A DNA stretch of 64,000 bases, taken from assembly GCA_019055375.1 (NCBI GenBank), contig JAHQIW010005918.1:62001-126000 (forward strand). Direction: 5' to 3'. The translations under genes were made by a program, and so were the position numbers. The stretch is from Parelaphostrongylus tenuis (taxonomy: Eukaryota > Nematoda > Chromadorea > Rhabditida > Metastrongylidae). This document shows, piece after piece, positions 1 through 10,929 of the stretch (the first letter of the stretch is position 1; each line of letters starts with the position of its first letter). Under the pieces are notes generated by a model. That model was not told the origin of the DNA and ran no database searches. It worked only from the letters and a program-made list of their open reading frames with translations.

Positions 1-394
1 TTCATGCTAGATCGTGAACCTTGGAAAAGGCTTCATAATAAAAAGTTTGTGAGAATTACCATAGAGGATAGTTGAAAACACACCACTGTTAGCGTAATTG
101 TTCAGCTGATCATCGCCTCAAGTGCAGAAATGCGTAAATCAACGCATGTGTTTCACTAGGCTAAGTCGCTCAGGATAAAGATCCAGATCAACGTCTTCGT
201 TTAGAAAACCTGCCATGAATAAATCAGTGCCAAGTTGTTTTCGAATTCTTTGGAGAAAATTCAAAATATCTCATATCTAGCGTAGAAAGAGTATTGTGAT
301 CGGATAGAGCACGCGCTTCCGGAAAGAGTGAGGTGCGGGTTCTAGTCCTGCCTGACGCGAAGGTTTTGCACTCACTCTACATTATTGTTTGCTG
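1..394. other. Gene-free stretch with a decayed tRNA-like repeat
   Basis: No coding region is visible. Positions about 290-358 (+) match the tRNA-like repeat seen elsewhere in the window: the block CTTCCGGAAAGAGTGAG followed by a B-box-like GGTTCTAGTCC and a CTGACGC end. The A-box half is eroded. Confidence 0.5.
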
Positions 395-1102
395 CTTAAT
401 GAAGTCTCAATCATTAGACAGACGAAATTTTTCGGTTTATAATGGGTATATTTGGCTTTCGGAAAGGAGTTCCTTGAGCTTGTAACAACCGAAAGGTGCT
501 GTGGTAAGTGCTCACTGAATGTGGAAGCCAATATTCTTTTGATCGTTACGAAGCTCGAAGAAGTTCTTTCCGGAAGCTAAATATACCATTATGATTAAAA
601 AAATTTTCTCTATCTATGGATTAAAAGTTCATTACAACAGAACTTTTATCCAGTGAGAAATCTCAGAATGTGAAGCAAAATCTCAACTGGCACGGCGCCA
701 GAAATTAGCTCTTTGAGAAATCAATCATGCCATTGAAATTCACTTGAATTGAGCCATCGACAAACTATAGCAACGTTTTGCAAAAGCAAAAAATACGTTT
801 TGACCAAAGGCCTGCAGTGCCGAAGCCATAATAGAACAATACCGAATTATTAAGCTTGCGCAAATAAATGTTTACAGCAGCTAGCTAGTTTGAAACAGAA
901 AGGCGATCCTTTGTAAATAAAACTTCACGTCGAATTTCTGGTTATACTCAACGAAAGCAACTTGTAAATAAAAATCATCTGCGTGGCAGTTTGCCCAGGA
1001 TGAACAGAGACACCATTACGGTGCCAAATTTGATGACGTCACGGGCCTGCCGCGCCTCAATACTTAATTATAGATTACTACCATGTATATGTAAAAACGT
1101 CT

Positions 1103-1173
1103 GCGTCAGCCGGGATCTGAACCCAGATCTCACTCTTTCCGGGAGCGTATGCTAACCGTTGCACTACCGACGC
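1103..1173 (-). repeat. tRNA-like unit (family B)
   Basis: Read on the minus strand this is a 71-nt cloverleaf: a 7-bp acceptor stem (GCGTCGG with CTGACGC, one G-T pair), an A box TAGTGCAACGG and a 5-bp anticodon stem. The loop is CCGGAAA, with C rather than T at position 33. The T arm is damaged here (GATCTGAACCC in place of GATTCGAACCC). It is a tRNA-derived repeat, not a credible functional tRNA. Confidence 0.6.
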
Positions 1174-1459
1174 TCGTTTTTGCACAGCACTCTTATTTAC
1201 GCTATAACGCGTTGTCTGCCAACAGCCAATCGTCGACGGTCTGGCGGGGCAGCCGCTATCGGACATATTGGGTCTACTTTAATATCACACCACTGCAAGT
1301 GGCAGTCAAAATAAAATATTTTAGACTGATTATCGATATCCAATGTCTGTCAACACAAGTGGGTTCAGTGCCGATAGCGGCTGCTCCGCCAGACCGTCGA
1401 CGGTTGGCTGTTGGCAGACAACGCGTCATAGCATAAATAAGAGTGATGTGCAAAAACGA

Positions 1460-1530
1460 GCGTCGGTAGTGCAACGGTTAGCATACGCTCCCGGAAAGAA
1501 TGAGATCTGGGTTCGAATCCGGGCTGACGC
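1460..1530 (+). repeat. tRNA-like unit (family B)
   Basis: The same 71-nt cloverleaf as 1103-1173, on the plus strand. The A box TAGTGCAACGG and B box GGTTCGAATCC are both intact, so an internal Pol III promoter could still work. The loop reads CCGGAAA, giving GGA at the anticodon position but C at position 33. One T-stem pair is mismatched. Repetition and the unusual loop argue against a decoding tRNA. Confidence 0.6.
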
Positions 1531-1873
1531 AAACGTGTTTGCACAGTACTCCACATATTGGGTATAGTATAAGATCATACCACTGCAAGTGGCAGTCAAA
1601 ATAAAAATGAATTTAGACTATGTATATGTAAGTTGATAATAAGAGTACAACATGTTAAAACACTTGACTATGAATGTTGCTTTTCCAGCACACCTTTACC
1701 TCTTAAAGCAAGAAGGAACTAATTTGTATCTCTAGTAGTTAAAATCAGCAGTTAAGGTGCATCCTTGTTAATGTAGTGATTCTTAGCTCTAGTTCTGAAC
1801 ACTGCAACTTTTTCCTTTACCACCATCAAATACAAGATGCTCAGTTGATTACTAAAACTCTCCCACAATTGCG

Positions 1874-4141
1874 TCTTATGAGCACTCAATTTATCACTTT
1901 TTTACACCACTCATTTTCATATGTGCTGCGGGGATTCCAGTACTTTTTACATTCGATTTGCTGCCGCACTGTCGACGAACGTAATGAAAATTTTGCATGT
2001 AAATTTGGATACTATCTTCGTCATAAATATAGTTAAATTCTGATCAAGTCACTCTTCGTGAAATCCTCAATAACCGAGCTTGAGTACTCCCATGTATTAT
2101 GAATGGCAAGGTCTCCGAATAGTCGAACAACAATTTGATGGCCCACTGAATGCAAGGGAGGTTTGGTGGGGCCGTGACGGGGTCGACCCGACGTTTCATG
2201 AGTAACAAAAAGACATCAACATAAAAGCGCTACCCAATCCTTTCGTTATGAAGTGATAATAGTAATCGTTAGTATGTGTTTTGCTGTTATTGCCAAATCA
2301 AAGCACTGTAGTCTTCCATAGAGTTTCCAGTCCGCAACCCGCTAGAATTATTGAATCTTCTTCACATTATTTTTTTGCGTTTTTAACATCAGAGCATTGT
2401 GCACTCGGGAAAGGAGGGAGTAATGAGCGCTTGTAATGCTCGTTATTGTTCTTTTCAGAGTGCTTCAATGCTCAAATGTGATGTCGTCGTGAAGCAAGAA
2501 AAAAGAATCTTTCGGAATTAAAAGAAAAGCCCGAATTATAGAGAATCTCGGAAAAGTAATGGATTATAATATATATATATGTATATATATATACATGTGT
2601 ATATATAATGCTTTCTGTACAGCTTTTCTGTCAAGAAACTCGGTGGTATGTCGCAAACTCTGTGGCGCATCCTCTTGTGGTAGATAATGTTTAGATGTGT
2701 ACTAAATAGGCGGACTATGTTCTTTATATTTGGACATACTCGGTTACTGAACTCTTCCAGCTTTACCAGGTTCATTTTGCAGGAAATTAGTGTATTGAAG
2801 TGATTAAGATTTACACAAGAGGCTCTTCGAAATCCTAGTCTACGAAGTATCAACTTTGGAAGGTAATAAAGGGACTCATATAAAAAGTGTTGCAGTTTTC
2901 ACGCTAACGAGACCCAATGGACAGATCTGGAGCGTCATTGAACCTATAGAATCCTTGCTGGGTCAAGTTCAAGTTTCTGATATGATATTAATCTTTAATG
3001 CCATTTTAACATTGTCGGATGCAGTCTGCTTTCAATGCTACGTTTCTCCTGTCAGTTTCTATGCCATTATTTCTTCCGATGCAAAAAATCATGCAAATAA
3101 GCAGGTAAAGTTGCTAAATTTACACATGCTGCCGTATGCCACCAGTAGCAAAAAGTCTATTTTGATCGACTGACGAATCGTAGGCGGTGAAGCTCGGCCG
3201 TGCTCTTCGTTCTTAGGCACAAATTCAATTGTATCATGTATTATTACTTCGAGTGGCTTTTCCCAGTGTCATCATAATCATGATAGAGTTATGGCTTTGG
3301 CTTAATCCGTCACGAATGCCCAATATATCATACTGACTATAAAAAATATATAAGGTAAAGAAATATCCTTTTCAAAAGAATCAATGAAAAATGAGTATGA
3401 AACTTCGGGTATGAAAGATAATCCGCATTCCCCTTGATATGTATGAAAAGGCAATGCACTATTATTCATAATTCAACTTATTGTAATTTTTAAAAAGTTC
3501 TCACGTGCAATAGTATGGTCAACAAATCCACAACTTCTGGAACATATCCGCGTCTCTACTTTTCTTATCTTTGTGTCACCGTCTTCATTTTTTTACTTTC
3601 AAAATGTTTCAACATATCACGTATTAGAACCCAAAAAGCGGAATAACCTAACGGGGATGAAATAAAGGTTTAAAAAAATTGCGTTGGCGACTATGGAAGG
3701 CGGTACGCATTCTGTCAGGGGCATTTGCCCATTCAACGAAAGAGAGTATCGACATAAATAAAAATTACACCCTCAGGCGATTTGTTTTGTTTGCCTGTCG
3801 AGGATAGGACATATTATTGATGATAGAGGACATCTGTGAAAAATATGGCGAAAAGGATTGCTGTTTTTTGTTGTCACGCGTGTCTCGAATACGCATTTTT
3901 GCGAGGGAATTCTCAGCATTTTTCAGAGCAACAGCATATTATATCGCATATGAAATGAACGACATCGACGATGTTCTAATGGAAAATGACTTAAACTGCC
4001 CTGCCAGTACATTATCAAGTCAGCGTTTTTATTCTCACAGACCAGTCCAGTAAATTTTCTAAATCCGGGGGCACGAAGGTTTTTGTTTGCCCCTAGGCAC
4101 GAGATCGGACCAAGGACGGTGTGTGTGTGTTTTTGTTTGCA

Positions 4142-4194
<53 letters not shown>

Positions 4195-5429
4195 TATGTG
4201 TGTGTGTGTGTATGTGGATGTTTTGTGTGTGTGCGTCGCAGTTATCCTTGACCATTGACTCAAACGCGACCTGTGAGTTGTATGCTCACATTAACTACCG
4301 ACGACTTCTATGGAGTAATCGCTCTCATTCATGTAAATAATATCATTCGCTTTTCGAATAATATAAATAAGTATCAACTTAAGCAAGCTAAGCAAAAGTA
4401 ATCCCTGATCTTAACCAGAAAGCTGAGAGACAAAGGGCGAGCTGTTTTAAATTCTTTTTTGTAGAAGAGTAAAGTAAATTGAACGAATAAACATGGAACA
4501 GGCGAACGAAGTAAAAACAAAGAAAAAAATAAGTAATCAAATCAGTTGTAAACATTCTTGAAATCTGACACCAGAAAAACAGAGGAAAAGTGCGATGCAA
4601 CTCGAACAGTGTGAGCTTACTACCTTAAAAAATCGCAGTATTTGAGACAGAAATTTTTCTGCAATAAGAAAATCTGAAGCTATCTTCTTCGTAAAAATTT
4701 TACAGTTGTTAATGTTTATATAAGAGATAGTAATAGAAAGTTAATCAATTGTGAACCACTTACAAATTTACAGTGTCTCATGCGTAATTTCAAAAAAGTA
4801 GGAGCAACAAAGCGAAACCCTTTGATTTTCAGAGTCTAAAAGCAAAAGCGAAGAAAAGTCACCGTAGATTTTCTTGAAGTTATCTGTAAAACTTGGAAAG
4901 CAACAGTTATTACTCCGCGATAAAGTAATTTCTAGCATTTAGAGCCTCTTTGAACTTTTTCTCCTTAGGTTTTGAATCCTGCGTAGAAAATGTGCTCCTG
5001 TTTTCTCAGCAATCATGCTTTTTCGTCACATCATATTTGTAAGGGATTTCATTCATTGCGTTGGTGGACATCTACGGATAAATTGAATCATGTTGGTGAT
5101 CGTATGCAATTTTGATCATCTCCATCTCCATCTCCATCTGTCTATCATTTTCTTCGTGATTAGATTAGATGAACTTGCTGCTGCCGTAATGCCTATCGGG
5201 GGAAAACGAAGAATTTCACAGCAAAGGAAGGGCATGACAAGATGTAAAACGAATAGTTTGAGTAGTTCTTATCATTAAAAATTTAACTGGTTGTTATTCA
5301 CAAGATCATCTGACTTACTCGTATTGGAAATATGTTCTCGGAAAGTGAATAGTATTCATATTCAATCTAAAATAAGCTGGGCGATCCCTCATTATTTCCA
5401 TCACGCAGGATGTCTCCACCGTCTCTGTA
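1874..5429. other. Gene-free stretch with microsatellites
   Basis: I see no supportable gene. Only short frames without homology or paired splice sites occur. Simple repeats are TA/GT-rich tracts near 2565-2608 and a long (GT)n tract at about 4120-4230. A block at 5118-5140 repeats CATCTC three times. Confidence 0.5.
4120..4232. repeat. (GT)n microsatellite
   Basis: About 110 nt of almost pure GT dinucleotides, interrupted by TTTTGTTTGCATTT near the left end, one GGTG and two TATGTG variants. Confidence 0.95.
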
Positions 5430-5892
5430 TTCTTAGAAGTTCGAAGAAGAAAGAAGTAGACTGAAAAGCCAGTTTGACGGAGCAGTTTTTCGACGACCGT
5501 CAGCAGTCCCTTTGATACCGGCAGAATTTCATAGAGTCCATCACTTCATTTCAAGAAGTGTATAATTTCTCAAGCGTCGTTGCTCAGATCGAAATGCTTA
5601 GACAAAAATTTGAAGAAATGCCAAGACAGATTAAATTTTAGTGATTCCCACTTTTGATGCAGAAATGGCATTTCCGCACACCGACAAAAAATTGGTGTAC
5701 CAGTACATTCCTCTGGACAAAATCCTACTAGAACCCGATTCTGACACAATAACCAATTGCCTATTTCATCCGTATCTATCGTAGATTGTTAGTCGTCGAA
5801 AAAGCCTAGAGGTTCGCTCATTAGGTTTCTGGGATCCAAGTGGCAAAAGACAAGAATATCACTTTGATGCCACCGATACTCTATGTTCTGGC
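5430..5892 (+). pseudogene. Decayed coding-like block, family unknown
   Basis: Several frames read like protein but are broken. One frame from about 5436 gives TEQFFDDRQQSL, a TGA, then a charged stretch containing SVVAQIEMLRQKFEEM before a TAG near 5640. A second frame, from a possible TTTTAG acceptor at 5641, gives FDAEMAFPHTDKKLVYQYIP, crosses one TAG, then reads GFWDPSGKRQEYHFDAT. Base composition and residue mix look coding, but I recognise no family. It could be a retroelement gag remnant or a dead host gene. Confidence 0.3.
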
Positions 5893-5944
5893 AAAGTCGA
5901 GAGGTTCTCGTAAGTGAATCGGCTGTTATTATGAGCGATGAAAT

Positions 5945-6165
5945 TACCTAACGCATTATTATAATACCCAATTATGTTGAATGATGTGCAAAAACGTTTG
6001 CGTCAGCTGGGATTCGAACCCACATTTCACTCTACCTGGGAGAGCGTACTGAACCGTTGCACTACCGTCGCCCGCTTTGACACCACTCTACGATACAACG
6101 CGTTATCTGTCAACAGCCAACTGTCAAATAAAATGAACTCTATTATTATTGTAGTTTATTGAGAT
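5945..6165 (-). repeat. tRNA-like repeat (family B), single copy
   Basis: The flank ACCCAATTATGTTGA-ATGATGTGCAAAAACG leads into a tRNA-like unit at 6000-6071 (minus). The B box is intact (GGGATTCGAACCC read on the plus strand). The right flank CGCGTTATCTGTCAACAGCC matches the arms of the copy at 31.5 kb. Confidence 0.6.
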
Positions 6166-6614
6166 AATTTAGAGCAGATATGAGGCTTGCACACATCACA
6201 TTAGAAGGATAAAAGACAGAGCATTCTGGATTGATCAATCCTAAGGAGATACGCATTCATTCAGCTCCATTAAAGCATCGTAGAGAAGATTTAATGCCTG
6301 TTTAGCCTCAAAATGACGTGGCGAGACGTATCAATAAATCAACTTATTGTTTTTGTTCTCCCAGGAAAGTGTGACACCAATCCACCGCCCTGGAGGAATG
6401 GGGGATTGACAAATTCAACTTATAAGATTGATCCAGAGAGTAGATGAATGCTCCTGAACACCTCTAACCGCGGCGGCACTCTGTTAGTACCAATACCGTT
6501 GAAATTTGTACCATTCATAACAGGTAGCGCACATATGTTTAAAAGCAAGCATTGTCGGCTGTTCGTAGTTAAATGCATTACCTATGACCACTAACTACTG
6601 TTACTATCGCCCAT
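6166..6614. other. Gene-free stretch
   Basis: No open frame, RNA gene or recognisable repeat was found here. Confidence 0.4.
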
Positions 6615-6944
6615 AGCAACAACCAGTTTGACAGGAAATAGACGAAGCTCATACTTGTCACACCTTTCGTTTCGAGTATTCTCATGAGACTACGCTCAAA
6701 TTTCAATATTCCAGATAGTCATTTTTTGAGCCACGCGTGTGGTCTGTTGATAGGGCAACTTATAGAGCCCGATACACGTGTTTCAACCTTGACCGTCTCA
6801 TCGCTCGGGTTTTGCTAATCCTCTCCAGGGTACTCCAGTCATCTATACTAAGAGTAGGCGATGACGAACATTTTACACCGTCCGTTGAGTGAATTTATCA
6901 CTAAATAATCGTGCTTAAAAACTTAGTAATGATAACTTCCTAAA
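6615..6944 (-). mobile_element. Hammerhead-bearing ~310-nt repeat, degenerate monomer
   Basis: Collinear with the repeats at 35.6, 56.4 and 60.4 kb. Landmarks in order are TTTCGTTTCGAG, TTTTTTGAGCCAC, the ribozyme block and CTAAGAGTAGGCGA. Here it is a single unit whose right end fades out before the family-B element at about 6945. Confidence 0.7.
6767..6810 (-). ncRNA. Hammerhead ribozyme relic (copy 1)
   Basis: Read on the minus strand: stem I strand ACCCGA, core GCGATGA (expected CTGANGA, so two core bases are lost), GACGG...CAAGGTT over stem II, GAAA, palindromic ACACGTGT, then TCGGGC pairing back to stem I. The two changes at universally required core positions mean it should be inactive. 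Confidence 0.55.
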
Positions 6945-7500
6945 TTCTTTTTATTTTGACTGCCACTTGCAGTGGTATGATGTTACAGTATACCCAATAT
7001 GTGGAGTGCTGTGCAAAAACGTTTGCGTCAGCCGGGATTGGAACCCAGATCTCACTTTTTCCGGGAGCAGTATGCTAAGCGGCTGACGCACCAAAGGAAA
7101 CGGTTAGCATACGCTCCCGGAAAGAGTGAGATCTGGGTTCGAATCCCGGCTGACGCAAACGTTTTTGCACAGCACTCCACATATTGGGTATACTGTAACA
7201 TCATACCACTGCAAGTGGCAGTCAGAATAAAAAGAATTGAGACTGATTATCGATATCCAATGTCTGTCAACACAAGTGGGTTCAATGCCGATAGCGGCTG
7301 CCCCGCCAGACCGTCGACGGTTGGCTGTTGGCAGACAACGCGCTATAGCGTAAATAAGAGTGCTATGCAAAACGAGCGTCGGTAGTGCAACAGTTAGCAT
7401 ACGCTCCCGGAAAGAGTGAGATCTGGGTTCGAATCCCGACTGACGCACCAAAGGAGAGTCGGTAGTGCAACGGTTAGCATACGCTTCCGGAAAGAATGAT
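6945..7500. mobile_element. Palindromic family-B tRNA-like elements, nested
   Basis: Positions 6950-7230 form a near-perfect palindrome. The arms begin CTGCCACTTGCAGTGGTATG and converge on a truncated minus tRNA-like unit (7025-7079) abutting a truncated plus unit (7097-7156). Adjacent sequence carries a full plus unit (7376-7446) and a partial one (7458-7500). The arrangement suggests repeated insertion or recombination between inverted copies. Confidence 0.7.
7376..7446 (+). repeat. tRNA-like unit (family B)
   Basis: A complete 71-nt cloverleaf-like unit with A box TAGTGCAACAG, anticodon-stem pair CGCTC/GAGTG around the loop CCGGAAA, and B box GGTTCGAATCC. One T-stem mismatch. It is likely repeat-derived because the sequence recurs many times in the window. 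Confidence 0.6.
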
Positions 7501-7504
7501 AACT

Positions 7505-8940
7505 TTGTTATATAATTCATATTTTGTTAAGGATGTGAAATAATTGTTCCGCTTCATTCGGAGAGTTTAGAAGTTTTCGAAAAACGATAAACCTTCGAAA
7601 GTCAGTGTAAACCGGGTGTCGTATCGCACTGGTTAGACAGGTACTGCAGCACAAAAAGAATCTTTGCTTAGATCCATTTCCAAAGCAAACAAAGCTGCCC
7701 ATCACTCCGAATATGAAATATTACCGCCATCGTTGTCAGGAAGAAAAGTGAAGCGACGCAATACATATCGACTGCCCTCATAAGTCACTTTTGGGCCAAC
7801 ATGCATTCATTTATGTTTAGATTAAGTGGACTACTATATACAACATATCTATCTTGTACGATCCGTCATGACAATTTACTGTGCGGATCCTTAGCACTTC
7901 TTGCTTTCGATTCGTATCCTCGCATTCACTTCCGCTTAGTTTTCTGAACAATTTACGTGTTGCTCCGAATGCTGCTTAAGGATTTCATCTTCACTATCAA
8001 TGTCTCAGAATGCTGGTCGAGACGATTCTCTTTGCCATCTTGAAGGTGATGTGCTACGGCGTTTCTAGGGATTCACTTGACTGATTGTAAGAGAGTATTG
8101 GTGAAGAGGGGATGGTCGAAGAAGTACAGTTCTAGTGCATCATTAATCCTTCTCCACAATTATTTAAAACCAAATAAGACATTTATCACGGGTATCCTTC
8201 CATGTAGACTCATCATAAATTCTAGTACCTATTAGATGAGAAAAATTTTGAATGGATTATGGAGACAAAGTTTTTTTTTTGAACTGTTCGCTAGATCCGT
8301 TCTTGAACTTGACCATGTATCTTCAGTTGGCGTTCGTCCCTTTGTTCTACCGCGTTTCCATTATCAATATTCAAACTTGAAAAGCAATCATATTTTTATT
8401 GACATGTATTCGTAAATGATTTTATTCACTAAGTTCATACGTCGGCATCAGTTGACCTATTCCATACATATTTTCGTGCTCATTGATATACACGTCCATT
8501 TTGGAGCTCTTTTTCGTGACAAGGAATGGAAATCTCTTAAAACCATCAATGGAACTTTGAACACTATTAGCGCAATCAAACAAAAAAATGAGCTTTCCGT
8601 TAATCTACCGCGACGCTACAGAACCCATCACGAAGATTTGCAGTGTCTTTTTTTCTATTTTGCTCGACCCATTACCACAATTTGCCATGCAGATTCTGTT
8701 ATTTCTAGCATTCGATTCGCTTTCTAGCATTCACCGTCCCGGAGGTGTTGGAACATCTCTTTTTTTGCGACTACTACTTGAGAATTTGGTCCTTTTCATG
8801 ATTGTTGTAGAATACTTAGTGGTCGAGTAGAATCTCCTTGCGTTCTCGAAGGTTGAGAGGCTAGAGCGTACCCACGTGATTGCAAGGCGCTGGGTTGGAG
8901 CAACACTTTACCTCGTGATAATATCGTGATAACGCGCGGA
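7505..8940. other. Gene-free stretch
   Basis: Only short frames with no recognisable similarity and no convincing paired splice sites. I see nothing else in it. Confidence 0.45.
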
Positions 8941-9226
8941 GCGCATGTTGCGCAGTGGTTAGAGGTGCTTTGCGTGTCACACAGGGTCGATGGTTCAATA
9001 CCGAGCTCATGACCACCAAGCCATCCATCCGTCTGGGACCGTTTAATGGGTAACAAAGTTGTCTGGGAAGATAAGGAGCGCTGACTCGATACACCGGTAG
9101 GCTACCGCAAGTCACTGTAAAGGCAGATATGCATTCATTCACCTCAAACGAAACTAAAAATCCAAAGGCAAGTGCATGGCGCACCTCCTCACAGATTGAT
9201 CAAAGCCGGGAACTGTTCTTTTCCTT
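8941..9226 (+). mobile_element. tRNA-derived SINE (family A), diverged copy
   Basis: The Pol III head starts GCGCATGTTGCGCAGTGG (A box) with a B-box-like GGTTCAATACC. The body carries AAGCCATCCATC, TTGTCTGGGA and CACTGTAAAGGCAGATATGC, then ATGGCGCA and a TTCTTTTCCTT tail. It matches copies at 18.5 and 47.4 kb (+) and at 21 and 54.7 kb (minus). Confidence 0.85.
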
Positions 9227-9735
9227 AGCGTGCATCTACTCGGCCATTGCCCTCCACCTCCACAATTTTATTGGGTGAAGAATTGGGTACAGTACGTTAA
9301 CGATGTTCATACTTTCCATCTGCTAAGTTTTTGACATTTGGTATTCATGTATTGTATAATTTATTACGTGATACAAAATGGAGAAAGGCTAATGCAACTA
9401 GCGTTGATCATTCCCTGGAGAGTGCGTTATGCATTCAAATTGATCAGGCATCGTAGAAGTGATTGAGTAATTTCATGGCCCATATAATGACTTGCATTAG
9501 CCTACTAATAAATCAACTAAATGATTCCACTCTCTCTGATACGTACGGGAGCAGCCTATTGACTTCAAAGGGTTGGTATGGAAGGCTTGGTGAGCCAGAG
9601 GTGACGTGAGCGATATACAGCATGTATTGTAGGCGCCTCTACCACTACGCTACACACTCGCTTCCACATGATATGGATTTTGTAATTCGAGTAACCCGAA
9701 AAAATGTTCGATAATATAGCAGCACCGATTTTCAG
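9227..9735. other. Gene-free stretch with a tRNA-like fragment
   Basis: Positions about 9585-9665 resemble a minus-strand tRNA-like head (GCGTAGTGGTAGAGGCGCC on that strand). The rest shows nothing recognisable. Confidence 0.4.
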
Positions 9736-9845
9736 AAGCAATAGAGATATGGAGACTTGTCTTCATCGATGCAACAAATCGCAAGAGTCGGCTATCCTTC
9801 TTGTCGGCATCAAATCATGGCAGGACACATGTACTCATTTAGACG
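9736..9845 (+). CDS. Candidate orphan exon, cysteine-containing
   Basis: This 110-nt block has a good acceptor (GATTTTCAG) and a good donor (GTAAGG). Its open frame reads METCLHRCNKSQES, then ILLVGIKSWQDTCTHLDG, with a C-x3-C pair and a later Cys as in extracellular disulfide-rich modules. A second splice-bounded block follows at 9887-9928 (acceptor ATTTTTAG, donor GTATGA), but its open phase does not match. No family is recognised. It could be a real exon of a small secreted protein or a chance match. Confidence 0.3.
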
Positions 9846-9928
9846 GTAAGGGTAATTTTTGTGCTAAAAACGTGGCTGATTTTTAGCAAAATAACTCACT
9901 AAATAATAAGGCAACCAGCGAAAGCCAG

Positions 9929-10929
9929 GTATGATATCGAATCGAAAGGCTTTCTGAAGCATTTTTTTTCAACTCAGTTTATACAACGCTTTCTTTCATC
10001 CACATTAGGAAACGTCCATTCTTAGAGTCCCCCTAGTATTCACTCTTTTCTGCTCCGCTATAGGGATGTTTTATTAGCAGCAACAAGCCAAGTTGTGAAG
10101 AATTAGCGATGCTAAGCCGAAGGATGGAGTAATATAGTGCTCAGACATGTACGTCCCTTCTACGATACTCGAAATCATTTTCTCCAGTTGCCTTCAACGA
10201 GAAAAATGCCAGGTAACAAAATGGTTTGCTGCCCTCATTGTGGCTGGACGCGTCAGTCGAACTGTAATATGCAGCTCTGAACTCGTCCTCCACAAGCATT
10301 TGATAAGTTCAAAACTATTGAGGTATTTTGAGAAAACATTTAAGAATAAAGCAATACCTAAACAATAAAGCCAGTGAGAGACATTTGGTGGAAATTTGGG
10401 AACTCTCCAACAATGTATTTTTCGAATCAGCAAATTTCCATTCTAATGGACGTTCTTCTAAAATTTGCTTGATTCTAAATGATTCTTGAGAGTGGTCGCT
10501 GGAGATTCGTACTTCAGTTGAGAGCAGCGGAAAAAATATCCTTTCTTTTCTTGAGAGATGGTTTATCAGTGCGGTGACTTGAGTAGGCATAATTACTGTT
10601 TTTCTTTGGCAAGCAGAATACGATGTTTTTAGTATATGGTTCAATTCAATGGCTGACTTGTCGGCATTTTCGCTTTTTTCACAGCGTGAAAAGGACTGAA
10701 ACCTAGTCAGCCATACCTTCGTAGCCTCAACGGAAGATAATGAGACGTACATTTCAATCGTACTTGCAACAAAACGACTTTTTTCCCCTAATCAGTGCTT
10801 TATATGAGTATTTCACTGAATATTTCATGTGAAATTCAGCCGTACTTGGTCAATATGGATTGGATATGCACCACTCCAATATCAATGCATCAGTGACACT
10901 GCATAAGGTCACGCGTGATAATGAGGCAT
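9929..10929. other. Gene-free stretch
   Basis: A 145-codon minus-strand frame (10315-10752) and a 73-codon plus frame (10147-10368) lack homology or motif support and are consistent with chance. No repeat was recognised. Confidence 0.4.

Larger units (their letters stand above)
1094..1619. mobile_element. Palindromic tRNA-like element with 11-bp target duplication
   Basis: The element is flanked by the perfect direct repeat ATGTATATGTA (1083-1093 and 1620-1630). Its ends are two tRNA-like units in opposite orientation (1103-1173 minus, 1460-1530 plus). Between them are inverted arms with the landmarks CCGTCGACGGT and CACTGCAAGTGGCAGTC. The corresponding site is empty in the paralogous copies near 37435 and 41400. 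The 11-bp duplication fits LINE-driven insertion rather than a cut-and-paste transposon. Confidence 0.8.
395..1873 (+). repeat. Dispersed repeat, copy a (paralogous to 36.7-37.7 and 41.2-41.7 kb)
   Basis: This block is collinear with 36720-37700 and, in its later part, with 41159-41690. Landmarks include GACAGACGAAATTTTTCGG, CTGCGTGGCAG, GGTGCCAAATTTGA and AGCACACCTTTACCTC. It is split by a tRNA-like inverted element at 1094-1619 that the other two copies lack. No open frame is shared among the copies, so it reads as a non-coding transposable or segmental repeat. Confidence 0.8.

Noticed and set aside
3817..4053. 78-codon frame after a TTTTTCAG, ending NDLNCPASTLSSQ
   Set aside because: One plausible acceptor but no partner exon, no homology, and it runs into the GT microsatellite region.
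4083..4340. Cysteine/valine-rich and histidine/threonine-rich frames
   Set aside because: Translations of the GT microsatellite on either strand.
10315..10752. 145-codon minus-strand open frame
   Set aside because: No motif, homology or splice context. A frame of this length is expected about once by chance in 64 kb of AT-rich DNA.
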